A stretch of 64,000 bases of DNA, from assembly GCF_003591485.1 (NCBI RefSeq), contig NZ_QZCF01000012.1:52739-116738 (forward strand). The letters are read 5' to 3'. This document shows positions 53,874-61,803 of this stretch, one piece after another (the stretch's first letter is position 1; each line of letters begins with the position of its first letter). This stretch comes from Paenibacillus sp. 1011MAR3C5 (lineage in GTDB: Bacteria; Bacillota; Bacilli; Paenibacillales; Paenibacillaceae). Below the pieces are notes generated by a model. It was given only the letters and a program-made list of their open reading frames with translations, had not been told where the DNA came from and made no database searches. A program made the translations under genes and the position numbers.

Positions 53874-55290
53874 TAATTTATTGAAAAAGTTTCTTTCTTA
53901 TTCTTACGGTGGTTTTTTAGGAGCAATTATCGGGTTTATAACGACTATGATAACAACTCGCATTTTAAGTCCGGAGGAATTTGGAAAAGCCTCTATGTTT
54001 ACTTTAGTAAGTAGCATTTGCATGATTACTATTATTTTTGGTACTGATCAGGCATTTGTTCGTTTTTTTTATGAAGAGAATGAAAAGAAAAGAGGCGCGC
54101 TATTATTCAATTGTTTAAAAATAGCTGCCGTAATTAGTGTGCCATTTTTTATTATTTTCATTTTATATAGAGAGCCAGTATCAATTTTATTATTTGGGGA
54201 ATATAGTTTTGTAGTTATAGTTTTATTGCTTGTTGGTGTTTTGCTACAAGTGTTAAATAGGTTTGCATTATTAGTTGTAAGAATGCAACAAAAGGGAAAA
54301 CTCTATTCAACATTTGAAGTTTTAAATAGAATTTTTATACTAGTGGGCGTAATTTCTTTTTATGCCTTATACGGTAGTTCTTATACTGTATTAGTATTTG
54401 CGACTGTCATATCCTACGGGATATTAATTATTTTTCAATTTATCGGGCAAAAAAATTTTTGGAGTTTAAAAAATCTAAAAATTGAGGGTACTAAGCATTC
54501 AAAAAAGGAAATAATTAAATATAGTTACCCATTATTGATGACGATGTTACTCACATGGCTTTTTGAAGGAATGGATAAAATCGCACTCCGGCAATGGTCC
54601 GATTTTCAGGAAATTGGTTTATATTCAGCAGCTTTTAAAATAATTGCTTTATTAACAATATTGAAAGGCGTCTTCAGTACCTTTTGGGTTCCCGTTGCAT
54701 ACGAAACATACGAAAAAAATCCTCAGAACAAATCTTTCTTTTCAAGAGTATCTATAATTGTTTCTTTTTTAATGTTGGCTCTCGCAATATTGGTGATTAT
54801 GTCTAAAGATTTAATAATATTATTACTTGGTAATGAGTATGTAGAGGCTGGACTGATGTTATCATTTCTAGTATTTATACCTGTCATGTATACTATATCC
54901 GAAACCACAGTTCTTGGGATTAATTTTAGTAAAAAGGTTAAGTGGCATGTTGGAATAGCTCTTGTTGTTTGTTTATGTAATATAGCTGGGAATTATCTTT
55001 TAGTCCCAGAATATGGTGGAGTCGGGGCGTCAATTTCTACTGGAATATCGTATATTCTCTTCTTTACACTTAGAACGTTTATATCACTAAAGTACTTTAA
55101 AGTTAATTATGAATTGAAGAAAATTTACAGTTCCGTACTAATAGTTGCTCTATACGCAGGGTATGTATTGTTTGAATTAAGGCTTTTAAATCAGATAATT
55201 GCAGGTATGATTTCATTGTTTATCATAACATTGATTTATAGAAATTTTTTAATAGGTGAATACAAAGCGTATAAGAGAAAAAAAATATAG
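53866..55290 (+). CDS. Wzx-type oligosaccharide flippase
   Basis: 474 residues with about 12-14 hydrophobic segments of the MATE/MOP polysaccharide-transporter family. FLSYSYGGFLGAIIGFITTMITTRILSPEEFGKASM is the typical N-terminus, and EYGGVGASISTGISYI lies near residue 383. It moves undecaprenyl-linked repeat units across the membrane. It is the last intact assembly gene before the broken UDP-glucose dehydrogenase. Confidence 0.9.
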   Translation: MNNNLLKKFLSYSYGGFLGAIIGFITTMITTRILSPEEFGKASMFTLVSSICMITIIFGTDQAFVRFFYEENEKKRGALLFNCLKIAAVISVPFFIIFILYREPVSILLFGEYSFVVIVLLLVGVLLQVLNRFALLVVRMQQKGKLYSTFEVLNRIFILVGVISFYALYGSSYTVLVFATVISYGILIIFQFIGQKNFWSLKNLKIEGTKHSKKEIIKYSYPLLMTMLLTWLFEGMDKIALRQWSDFQEIGLYSAAFKIIALLTILKGVFSTFWVPVAYETYEKNPQNKSFFSRVSIIVSFLMLALAILVIMSKDLIILLLGNEYVEAGLMLSFLVFIPVMYTISETTVLGINFSKKVKWHVGIALVVCLCNIAGNYLLVPEYGGVGASISTGISYILFFTLRTFISLKYFKVNYELKKIYSSVLIVALYAGYVLFELRLLNQIIAGMISLFIITLIYRNFLIGEYKAYKRKKI

Positions 55291-55344
55291 AGTAAATGAA
55301 GAAGGTGAATTTATTATTTAAAAAATAACGAAAAGAAAGAGTGG

Positions 55345-55928
55345 TTGCTTAAAGATTGCAATAGCAGAAACGGGATATTTGGACCTATCAAATGCAATAT
55401 TATGCGGGTTGCTTTATTTAATGAGCTTGACTCCTATGCTGAGGTTAGGAGGCTCAATAAGCAACATATCAGAGACGGGGTAGGTCTTGACCCCCTTTTT
55501 GGAACACATTACAACAAACCATCATTTGGTTATGGCAGGCAGTGTCTCCCCCAAGATACCAAACAGCTTCCTACTAATTGTTCGGATGCACCTATTAATA
55601 ATATGGGTGCAATAGTCGATGCGAATCGGACAGAAAAGACTGTATTGCCGAATTGATTATATATAGAAATCCTAAAATGGTTGGAATCTATCGACTGACT
55701 ATGAAAATGGATCAGCAATTCAGGGGGTTATGAAGCGAATAAAGGCAAAAGGTATTGAGGTATTTGTATATGAACCAGCGCTTCAAGAGGATACCTTTTT
55801 CAAAAGTTATCAATAACTTTGAAGTCTTTATTCAAAGTAGTGATGTAATTGTAGCTAATCGTTTATCTGATGATTTAAAGCCTTTTAAGCACAAGGTATA
55901 TACTAGAGATTTATACAGTTGTGACTAA
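55345..55928 (+). pseudogene. decayed UDP-glucose 6-dehydrogenase, C-terminal part
   Basis: The first stretch reads MRVALFNELDSYAEVRRLNKQHIRDGVGLDPLFGTHYNKPSFGYGRQCLPQDTKQL, including the catalytic cysteine region normally written FGYGGYCLPKDTKQL. Later frames read KMVGIYRLTMKMD (55672-55712), GVMKRIKAKGIEVFVYEPALQEDTFF (55722-55802) and NRLSDDLKPFKHKVYTRDLY (55858-55920). The NAD-binding N-terminus is gone, and several frameshifts and stops separate the pieces. A third nucleotide-sugar dehydrogenase was therefore once encoded here. Confidence 0.85.
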
Positions 55929-56065
55929 TTCATAGATGTAATTGCGGAAAAAACATGATCTTGTCGAAACAAAACCTACCATAAGAGCGTCTAAATGAGT
56001 AGTACGTTTATATTTCATTAAGGAGATATGATTCGCAAGAAAATAATAGAATCATAGACGAGGGT

Positions 56066-56818
56066 ATGACACAAAAACAAAGAGTATGGATAGCAATCTC
56101 AGCAATTCTCCTTCTTGGCCTATTGACTTATGGAGGAGTTAATCTAGTCTCAAAAATGAATGAAGTAGATGAGCTGAATGGCAAAATTGCTGATGCAGAA
56201 AAGACGGGAGAGGAAGAGCTGCCGGAAGAGCCTACCCCATCCGAACCTGGTGACTCGGTGAATAATCCTGATAGTTCAGAACAACCGGCAGAGACGACGA
56301 ATCCGTCGGAGAGCCAGCAGCCACCAGCAAGGGGCACAAATCAACCTGATAATAACTCAGGTGTCACACTAGGGAATACAGGCACTTCGCCTGAGGCGAC
56401 ACCGAAGCCTACATCGCCTGGTGGGAATGGAGGCACCAAGCCCACAACAACACCTCCGACTGATAACAAAGATAAAAAGAAAAAGGAAATCGACGCAGCA
56501 ACAACGACAGGAATGGAGAAGTTGCGAGCTTCATGTACAGCAACAAGTAACAATCTGGTTAATCAGATTGTGAAGCAGTTGAAGGCTGATGAAGATGCGA
56601 CAGCGGAATCTATTCAAGGAGACTTTCTGACGGACATTATGGCAGCTGAAGCTAAATGCGACGTTCAATTTAATGCTCTGATCGGACAAGCTAAAGCACA
56701 ATACGAAGCCGCCGGTCTTGATGAACAGTCTTTGCCGGATTGGGGCTCGGAGTATGAAAGTGCCAAATCCCAGGCTAGGTCCAGTGCGCTTACCGCTATC
56801 GCTAGTGCTATGAGATAG
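56066..56818 (+). CDS. membrane-anchored protein with Pro/Thr-rich linker and Cys-paired helical domain
   Basis: 250 residues. An N-terminal membrane helix (VWIAISAILLLGLLTYGGVNLV) is followed by a low-complexity linker of about 100 residues rich in Pro, Thr, Ser, Glu and Gly, typical of wall-spanning spacers. The C-terminal 95 residues are helical, with two cysteines about 41 residues apart (LRASCTAT and AEAKCDVQFNALI). The same C-terminal pattern occurs in the next gene product. The family is not recognised. Upstream, AAGGAGATATG at 56020-56030 opens only a 9-codon ORF (56028-56057). Confidence 0.78.
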   Translation: MTQKQRVWIAISAILLLGLLTYGGVNLVSKMNEVDELNGKIADAEKTGEEELPEEPTPSEPGDSVNNPDSSEQPAETTNPSESQQPPARGTNQPDNNSGVTLGNTGTSPEATPKPTSPGGNGGTKPTTTPPTDNKDKKKKEIDAATTTGMEKLRASCTATSNNLVNQIVKQLKADEDATAESIQGDFLTDIMAAEAKCDVQFNALIGQAKAQYEAAGLDEQSLPDWGSEYESAKSQARSSALTAIASAMR

Positions 56819-56851
56819 ACCCCACTACTATTTACAGACTGGAGATTAATA

Positions 56852-57814
56852 GTGAAAAAAAACCGTTTCTTATTAGTATCATTAGTTGTCATGCTGCTCG
56901 TTGGTATTGTTCCTGCAGGGGTAGGGGCTGCTACGCCAGCTCCGAAGACCATTTCTATCAAGACCCAACTTATTAATTTGATCTTTGATGGTCAAGAGCT
57001 GAAGCTTCCGGAAGGCCAATACTCCTTCATTTATCAAGGACGCACTTATGTACCGATCCGGTATATGTCCTACGCTTTGCAGAAGACGGTAGGATGGAAT
57101 GCAGAGAAGTTCATGGTAAGCATTGACGAACCGAATGAGCAAGAGCTCGCTGAACTGAAGAAAGAGCTTCTGCTTGTCACTTCAGGTGAAAAGAAAACTC
57201 AACCAACTCAAACATTGGCTATGAAGCCTGTAGAAGCAAAGCTTGTTTTTAATGGCAAAGATAAGACGTTGCCAACGGGCCAATCTCTTTTTATCTATAA
57301 AGGCTCGATCTATGTGCCACTACGCTTCCTTTCGGAATCGGTAGGTTCTGAGATTACTTGGGACGATAAGACAAGAACCGTAAAATCGGAATCGGCTGCT
57401 TATCGTGAAGAGCATGGTTCAGAAGACGGGACTCCATCTAATCCCGGGCAAGGTGGAAACGGTGATGGAGGGACTACTCCAGGTGTGCCTGGCGGTGAAA
57501 CTTCAAAACAAACCTATGAGCAAATAACCGCAAACGCAGAAAGCAGATTGGATGCACTACGCAATAGCTGCGAAAATGAATTATTTGATCTGGCATATAA
57601 GTATTTAGATGCAGATGATACAGGAAAAGAAAAAATAAAGACACAAATCTCGCAAAAAGTAGATAGCTGCACAACAAAGTTCGAAGCGATCATTTCTGAT
57701 GTTACTGCAAAATTAGAAGCGAATGAGTACAGCACCGATGTGATTGCACAGTATCGTAAGACTTTTGAAGCAGAAATCGAGGCCGGTAAGAAAATCGTCG
57801 AGAAAATGGGCTAA
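56852..57814 (+). CDS. secreted protein with two copper-amine-oxidase N-like domains and Cys-paired helical tail
   Basis: 320 residues. A signal peptide (FLLVSLVVMLLVGIVPAGVGAA) is followed by two copies of the Cu_amine_oxidN1-type beta unit: LPEGQYSFIYQGRTYVPIRYMSYALQKTVGW near residue 52 and LPTGQSLFIYKGSIYVPLRFLSESVGSEITW near 139. A Gly-rich linker leads to a helical tail with two cysteines (LRNSCENE and VDSCTTKFEAII) like that of the preceding protein. This wall-associated module is abundant in Paenibacillus and needs no copper. GTG start 33 bases after the previous gene; a terminator follows. Confidence 0.85.
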   Translation: MKKNRFLLVSLVVMLLVGIVPAGVGAATPAPKTISIKTQLINLIFDGQELKLPEGQYSFIYQGRTYVPIRYMSYALQKTVGWNAEKFMVSIDEPNEQELAELKKELLLVTSGEKKTQPTQTLAMKPVEAKLVFNGKDKTLPTGQSLFIYKGSIYVPLRFLSESVGSEITWDDKTRTVKSESAAYREEHGSEDGTPSNPGQGGNGDGGTTPGVPGGETSKQTYEQITANAESRLDALRNSCENELFDLAYKYLDADDTGKEKIKTQISQKVDSCTTKFEAIISDVTAKLEANEYSTDVIAQYRKTFEAEIEAGKKIVEKMG

Positions 57815-57828
57815 ATCTTTAAAGTATG

Positions 57829-57858
57829 AATCCCTGGTCATAATGACCAGGGATTTTT
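57829..57858 (+). terminator. terminator after the Cys-domain gene pair
   Basis: AATCCCTGGTCA (57829-57840), loop TAA, TGACCAGGGATT (57844-57855), then TTT. A perfect 12-bp stem. Confidence 0.88.
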
Positions 57859-57974
57859 GGCGTCTTATAAGGTCGTTCATAGTCTCATAGGCTCATAAAA
57901 GTTTTGAATATAGGACTGAAACATCATGTTGAGGTCACAAAATTCTGGTAAGATACGCTTACAAAGCAACCTAA

Positions 57975-58058
57975 ACGATAAAGGCAAAACCATTGAAAAA
58001 TGGTGACGCAAAGCTACAGGGGCTAAGCCTAATCGAGTATGCCAGCCAGTTTCCGAAT
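57975..58058 (+). ncRNA. c-di-GMP-I (GEMM) riboswitch aptamer
   Basis: The aptamer core is clear: GGCAAAACC, a hairpin with a GAAA loop, TGACGCAAAGC, then GGGGCTAAGCC and the 3' arm GCCAGCCAGTTTCCGA. Downstream, CCTCC (58065-58069) can pair with GGAGG (58092-58096), the ribosome site of the next gene, so translation control by hiding that site is plausible. It precedes the small Spo0E-like gene at 58103. Confidence 0.85.
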
Positions 58059-58102
58059 ATCGTGCCTCCCGAAAGGGTTGCGTGCATAACAGGAGGTCTA
58101 CC

Positions 58103-58270
58103 ATGAAAAAACGAATCCAACTTGCGAGAAATTGGCATTATCTCTGCGTTGTCTACTACAGGCTATTGTTGGAAAGTTGTTTGGATGAATCTCAGCGATT
58201 CAAGCTCTCTATTAAATTGAATCAGCATAAAAACAAATTAGCTGATCTGGAGTTTTTCCAAGCTGGATAA
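58103..58270 (+). CDS. Spo0E-like small protein under a c-di-GMP riboswitch
   Basis: 55 residues from ATG 58103 behind AGGAGG. The second half, CLDESQRFKLSIKLNQHKNKLAD, matches the helical hairpin of Spo0E-type aspartyl-phosphate phosphatases around their SQELD motif (here SIKLN). Spo0E proteins remove phosphate from Spo0A and delay sporulation. The motif's last aspartate is Asn here, which would be expected to weaken catalysis, so it may be inactive or a binding competitor. The identification is from pattern only, and the protein is short. Confidence 0.6.
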   Translation: MKKRIQLARNWHYLCVVYYRLLLESCLDESQRFKLSIKLNQHKNKLADLEFFQAG

Positions 58271-58335
58271 ACGATCTTATTTTTGTTTGTAAATTTCTGG
58301 TTAAGACCCCATTTAGTGGACATTTAGAAAAAGCC

Positions 58336-59220
58336 CTATCCCATAAGCTGTTTCCGGTATTGTGCCGGAGACAGCTTATTTAATTTTCTTTGCGGACGAT
58401 GGTTGTTGTAAAAATGAATATATTCTTCAATTCTGCTTTGTGCTTCCTCGATCGATCGGATATCATAAAGATAGAGTGCTTCCGTCTTCAAATGGGAGAA
58501 GAAACTCTCCATTGAGGCATTCTCGTAACAATTGCCTTGGCGAGACATGCTGATTTGGGCGCCAACCTTTGGCAGCATGTCGTGGTAGTCGTTGGACGTG
58601 TACTGGAATCCCTGATCGCTATGAACGATTAGCCCAGCCACGTCCTTTTCCTGTTCAAACGCTTTAGCAAACGTTTGGAGTACGAGTTCCTTATCAATAC
58701 GTAAGCTCATGTGATAGGCGACAATCTCGTTTTGACACAAGTCTTTAATCGTGGAGAGGTACAACCAGCTATCTTTCACTCGGTATTGTGTGACGTCTGT
58801 GACCCATTTCTGATTGGGTGCATGTGCTTTAAAATTGCGATCCAGCACATTTCTCACAACCCTATCGCCTAAACTCCATGTGCGATGATGACGGAATTTG
58901 CGGCGTATCTTAGCTTGCAGTCCCATTTCTTGCATGAGGCGCAGGATCTTCTTGTGGTTCATCCATACCTGATGAACTTGATACATAAACAGTTGAATTT
59001 GCCTGTAGCCATAAATGCCTTTATAGCGTTCATAGGTGGCACGAATGACCTCTTTGGATGGTTTGTCTTTATCTACTGCTTTTCGTTCAAGATAGGTATA
59101 GAATCCGCTCTTAGAGAGTCCGACTTCTTTGCAAAGCTCCGTAACGGTGAAATGCTCTCTGAGCTCTTCAACGAGCCTACACTTCTCTGGTACACCTCCG
59201 CCTTCGTAATGGTCAACCAC
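58336..59220 (-). CDS. IS3-family transposase OrfB (catalytic)
   Basis: 294 residues including an HTH_21-type segment (GIYGYRQIQLFMYQVHQVWMNHKKILRLMQ) and the integrase core with all three acidic residues: WVTDVTQY, IVHSDQGFQYTS and CYENASMESFFSHLKTE (DDE). The closing HFYNNHRPQRKLNKLSPAQY is conserved. It is normally made as an OrfAB fusion by -1 frameshifting; it overlaps OrfA by about 150 bases. Appears intact. Confidence 0.92.
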   Translation of the reverse strand: MVDHYEGGGVPEKCRLVEELREHFTVTELCKEVGLSKSGFYTYLERKAVDKDKPSKEVIRATYERYKGIYGYRQIQLFMYQVHQVWMNHKKILRLMQEMGLQAKIRRKFRHHRTWSLGDRVVRNVLDRNFKAHAPNQKWVTDVTQYRVKDSWLYLSTIKDLCQNEIVAYHMSLRIDKELVLQTFAKAFEQEKDVAGLIVHSDQGFQYTSNDYHDMLPKVGAQISMSRQGNCYENASMESFFSHLKTEALYLYDIRSIEEAQSRIEEYIHFYNNHRPQRKLNKLSPAQYRKQLMG

Positions 59221-59483
59221 TTGTTTAGGACGGCATTCTCCATTTCGAACCGTTTCACATAACGGTTCTCATCGACATATTCTTTACGCTTTCCGCGGGT
59301 GTCTGTTAAGCCGAATTCGCCCATCTGTTTGTAGCGACACATCCAGACCTTTACCCGCCCCACATCAACGATCCCCAGTTCCTTTGCAATTTTCTCTGCT
59401 GTCATTCCTTGTAAACGCATCTCAATGGCTTTCCTCTTCGTTTCCATGCTGTACGTTAGAAACTTCTGCCCCTCTTTCGCCAT
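59073..59483 (-). CDS. IS3-family transposase OrfA (DNA-binding)
   Basis: About 136 residues from ATG 59483. The helix-turn-helix region reads KRKAIEMRLQGMTAEKIAKELGIVDVGRVKVWMCRYKQMG, and the short leucine-zipper-like helix YVKRFEMENAVLNKWL follows. The last third is the out-of-frame overlap with OrfB. Binds the terminal inverted repeats. Confidence 0.88.
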   Translation of the reverse strand: MAKEGQKFLTYSMETKRKAIEMRLQGMTAEKIAKELGIVDVGRVKVWMCRYKQMGEFGLTDTRGKRKEYVDENRYVKRFEMENAVLNKWLTITKAEVYQRSVGSLKSSESISPLRSFAKKSDSLRADSIPILNEKQ

Positions 59484-59710
59484 AACGAAAAGCACCCCCT
59501 ATAGTTTCATCGGTTTAAACACTAGGGTGTTTTTCCAATGTCCACTATAAGGGGTGCACTTTACGCAGGATGGCGTTTTAAATATATGCAATGTAGTTCT
59601 CGCTTTACTAGAAATGCTAAGCTCGTTCACCTCCTCGACGTATAAGTTCACTCACGCGACAGAAAAGCCCAATCTTAATGCCAATCTTCCACATTTGGAC
59701 AAGTCATCTA

Positions 59711-59738
59711 TTGATTTACTAGAAAAATGTGGTAGTAT
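59711..59738 (+). promoter_or_regulatory. promoter of the tandem-riboswitch transcript
   Basis: TTGATT (59711-59716), a 16-base spacer and TAGTAT (59733-59738), placing the RNA start just before the first aptamer. The 150 bases between the IS and this promoter contain no recognised gene. Confidence 0.6.
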
Positions 59739-59754
59739 AGAACCATATAAGCAA

Positions 59755-59836
59755 TACACGATAACGGCAAACCTATTGAAAGATAGGGACGCAAAGCTAT
59801 AGGGCCTTCCGGATGATGGCAGCCAGCTACCGAATG
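59755..59836 (+). ncRNA. c-di-GMP-I (GEMM) riboswitch, first of a tandem pair
   Basis: GGCAAACC, a hairpin with GAAA loop, GGGACGCAAAGC, TATAGGGCCTT and 3' arm GGCAGCCAGCTACCGA. The core matches the GEMM consensus closely. A T-rich tract (TTATTTTTGTTTTT, 59844-59857) follows, but no strong terminator stem is apparent. Confidence 0.9.
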
Positions 59837-59917
59837 GACATGCTTATTTTTGTTTTTATAGGACTATATCGAACAAATAATAGGTCTATATCGAACGAAT
59901 CGTCGAATAGTAGACTC

Positions 59918-59993
59918 GATAATGGCAAACCTGCCGAAAGTCAGGGACGCAAAGCTATAGGGCCTTCTGAATGATGGCAGCCAGCTACCGAAA
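59918..59993 (+). ncRNA. c-di-GMP-I (GEMM) riboswitch, second of a tandem pair
   Basis: Nearly the same core as the first copy: GGCAAACC, GAAA loop, GGGACGCAAAGC, TATAGGGCCTT, GGCAGCCAGCTACCGA. The ribosome site AAAGGAG (59991-59997) begins within the last bases of the aptamer, so ligand binding should directly affect ribosome access to the gene at 60006. The spacer between the copies holds a 22-base direct repeat around CTATATCGAAC. Confidence 0.9.
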
Positions 59994-60005
59994 GGAGTGT
60001 TGTTC

Positions 60006-60809
60006 GTGCGTAGGATCACACTAATACTCATTGCAGCAGTATTCATTTTTCTTACCGTTCCGGCTACAGAGTCGTATGCTAGTACCAGCAATAGCTGGCT
60101 GGATACGTCCGGCATTTCCCGCGGTATAATTTCGATTTCATATAAAATAAAAAACATTAAGATTAAGGTTATGATTACAAAGGGTAAAGAAAGTTATACT
60201 TACAATTTGTTGAGTGGCAAGGATTCGGAGCAATTCCCCCTACAGTTCGGCAATGGCGAGTATACGATATCCCTGCTTGAGAACACGTCCGGAAAGTCCT
60301 ATAGGGTGCTGGAACAAAACAAGCTTCAGTTGAAGTTGAAGGATGAGAATGTCATCTATTTGAACTCTGTTCAAAATATCAGCTGGACAAGCACGGATAA
60401 AGCCATTACGAAAGCGAAAGAGCTCGTTAAGGGAAAGAAGACAGTTGAAGAAAAAGTGAAATCGATCTATGATTTTATTACGGCCAATATCGCTTATGAT
60501 AACAATTTGGCGAAAACTGTGCCAACTGATTATTTGCCCGACATAGAACGAACACTATCGACCAAAAAAGATATTTGCTACGGTTATTCTTCATTGTTCG
60601 CCGCAATGCTACGCAGCCTGAATATACCGACGAAGCTTGTAATGGGCAGTACGGAATATGTGGATGTCTATCACGCTTGGAATGAAGTGTATTTGGAGGA
60701 CAAATGGGTCACGATCGATACAACTCTCGATGCAGGAACGAGACAAAGCAAAAAAAATCCTAAAATGATCAAAGACAACAATAGATATACGAAACTCAAG
60801 CAATACTAA
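60006..60809 (+). CDS. secreted transglutaminase-like protein under tandem c-di-GMP riboswitches
   Basis: 267 residues. A signal peptide (ITLILIAAVFIFLTVPATESYAS) leads to a beta-rich region and then a transglutaminase-core domain with the Cys-His-Asp triad: KKDICYGYSSLFAAMLRSL (Cys), VDVYHAWNEVYLEDKW (His) and VTIDTTLDAG (Asp). GTG 60006 is preferred: it lies 8 bases after AAAGGAG and gives a clean signal peptide. The GTG at 59997 overlaps the ribosome site. Such proteins cleave or crosslink wall or surface proteins; the substrate is unknown. Confidence 0.88.
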   Translation: MRRITLILIAAVFIFLTVPATESYASTSNSWLDTSGISRGIISISYKIKNIKIKVMITKGKESYTYNLLSGKDSEQFPLQFGNGEYTISLLENTSGKSYRVLEQNKLQLKLKDENVIYLNSVQNISWTSTDKAITKAKELVKGKKTVEEKVKSIYDFITANIAYDNNLAKTVPTDYLPDIERTLSTKKDICYGYSSLFAAMLRSLNIPTKLVMGSTEYVDVYHAWNEVYLEDKWVTIDTTLDAGTRQSKKNPKMIKDNNRYTKLKQY

Positions 60810-61790
60810 TGAATCTATGTATAATACCTAAACCGTTGACGCCGTTACAACCGCCCCCTTCAAAGTTCGCAAACGACCATATAGCAGTTGTATTTAATCT
60901 GCTCGCAAGCGGCGAGCTATACACTGTACCTGTCCATAGTCTCTATGTCCCATCATTAATGACGGCATGCAGTTCTGTATCCTGCCAGACGTCTAAGCTT
61001 ATCACATAGATCTGATGATCTTTGTCCCTGGCACCGAATACCTTGGGCATGTTGTCAATACGGGGAAGTCGTTTGTCATGCCGTTTGCGGTGTCAGTCAA
61101 AAACCATCTGCAATGCTAAATGGATCCAAGCCGTGTACCGCGCCACTTACATATTGTAATTGTGCTTGGTGGTAGATAGCCAGAACTATCTTCAGGCCGC
61201 GAAATGGAATACTGGATCGAATTCAAGCCCTCATCGACTTCTGATTATTTTCTACAATTATGTTCCATGCACTATTGTACTGTGTCTCATAAAGGGTTAC
61301 TTTACTTGCATTATGTTGTGTAAGCGCCATGTGCAGATAGCAGGAACATATGTCCATTAATACTCTGCTAGAGCTTCTCGTGTGTCAACAGAATGCCGGA
61401 AATGAAGGTTGTAGTCGTAATACATTTATATAGAACAATCCCCGACTAATCGTTTTAACGGTGCAGGAGATAGCATAAGAGCTTGCTATTGTCGTCGTAG
61501 CTCCAATTGTTCTAAGTTGGGTTTAACATCAACACCCACGAGATCAAGGAACTTCAACAGTCCTACTATAAGGTCGAAGTCTTCTCGTGTACTTCCAGCG
61601 GAAGACTGTAATCTTCCTGACCGAGAACACCATGGAAGCGGGCTACCTTCCGCATTTTAATCACATAAATTGAGTCAATTTGTCGGCTATGGTTTGCTGT
61701 AGCGTGAGCATAGAATCCCCTTTCAAAATCATTATTTACTGCATACTTAAATTCAAGTAATATAACAGAAGCAACTAATTACTATTAAGG
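60810..61790. other. 980-base interval with no intact gene; decayed sequence
   Basis: Both strands are broken by stops. The longest coherent piece is on the minus strand near 60960-61080, reading NMPKVFGARDKDHQIYVISLDVWQDTELHAVINDGT, followed after a stop by RLWTG, which looks like a genuine protein fragment of unknown family. Another minor piece near 61530-61580 (HEIKELQQ) cannot be assigned. Confidence 0.5.
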
Positions 61791-61803
61791 AGAGTATTGA
61801 AGG

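Larger units (their letters stand above)
58301..59561 (-). mobile_element. complete IS3-family insertion sequence
   Basis: Imperfect terminal inverted repeats of about 22 bp enclose two overlapping transposase frames on the minus strand: left TTAAGACCCC-ATTTAGTGGACA (58301-58322), right TGTCCACTATAAGGGGTGCACT (59539-59560). The length is about 1.26 kb. No clear target-site duplication was found. It separates the single riboswitch unit from the tandem riboswitch unit. Confidence 0.85.

Noticed and set aside
56028..56057. Nine-codon ORF (MIRKKIIES) with an excellent ribosome site
   Set aside because: It could be a leader peptide, but it overlaps a short inverted repeat (ATGATTC/GAATCAT) and no attenuator follows, so it may just be the relic of a gene start.
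59554..59802. 82-codon ORF between the IS and the tandem riboswitches
   Set aside because: It overlaps the promoter and the first aptamer, lacks a ribosome site and matches nothing that I recognise.
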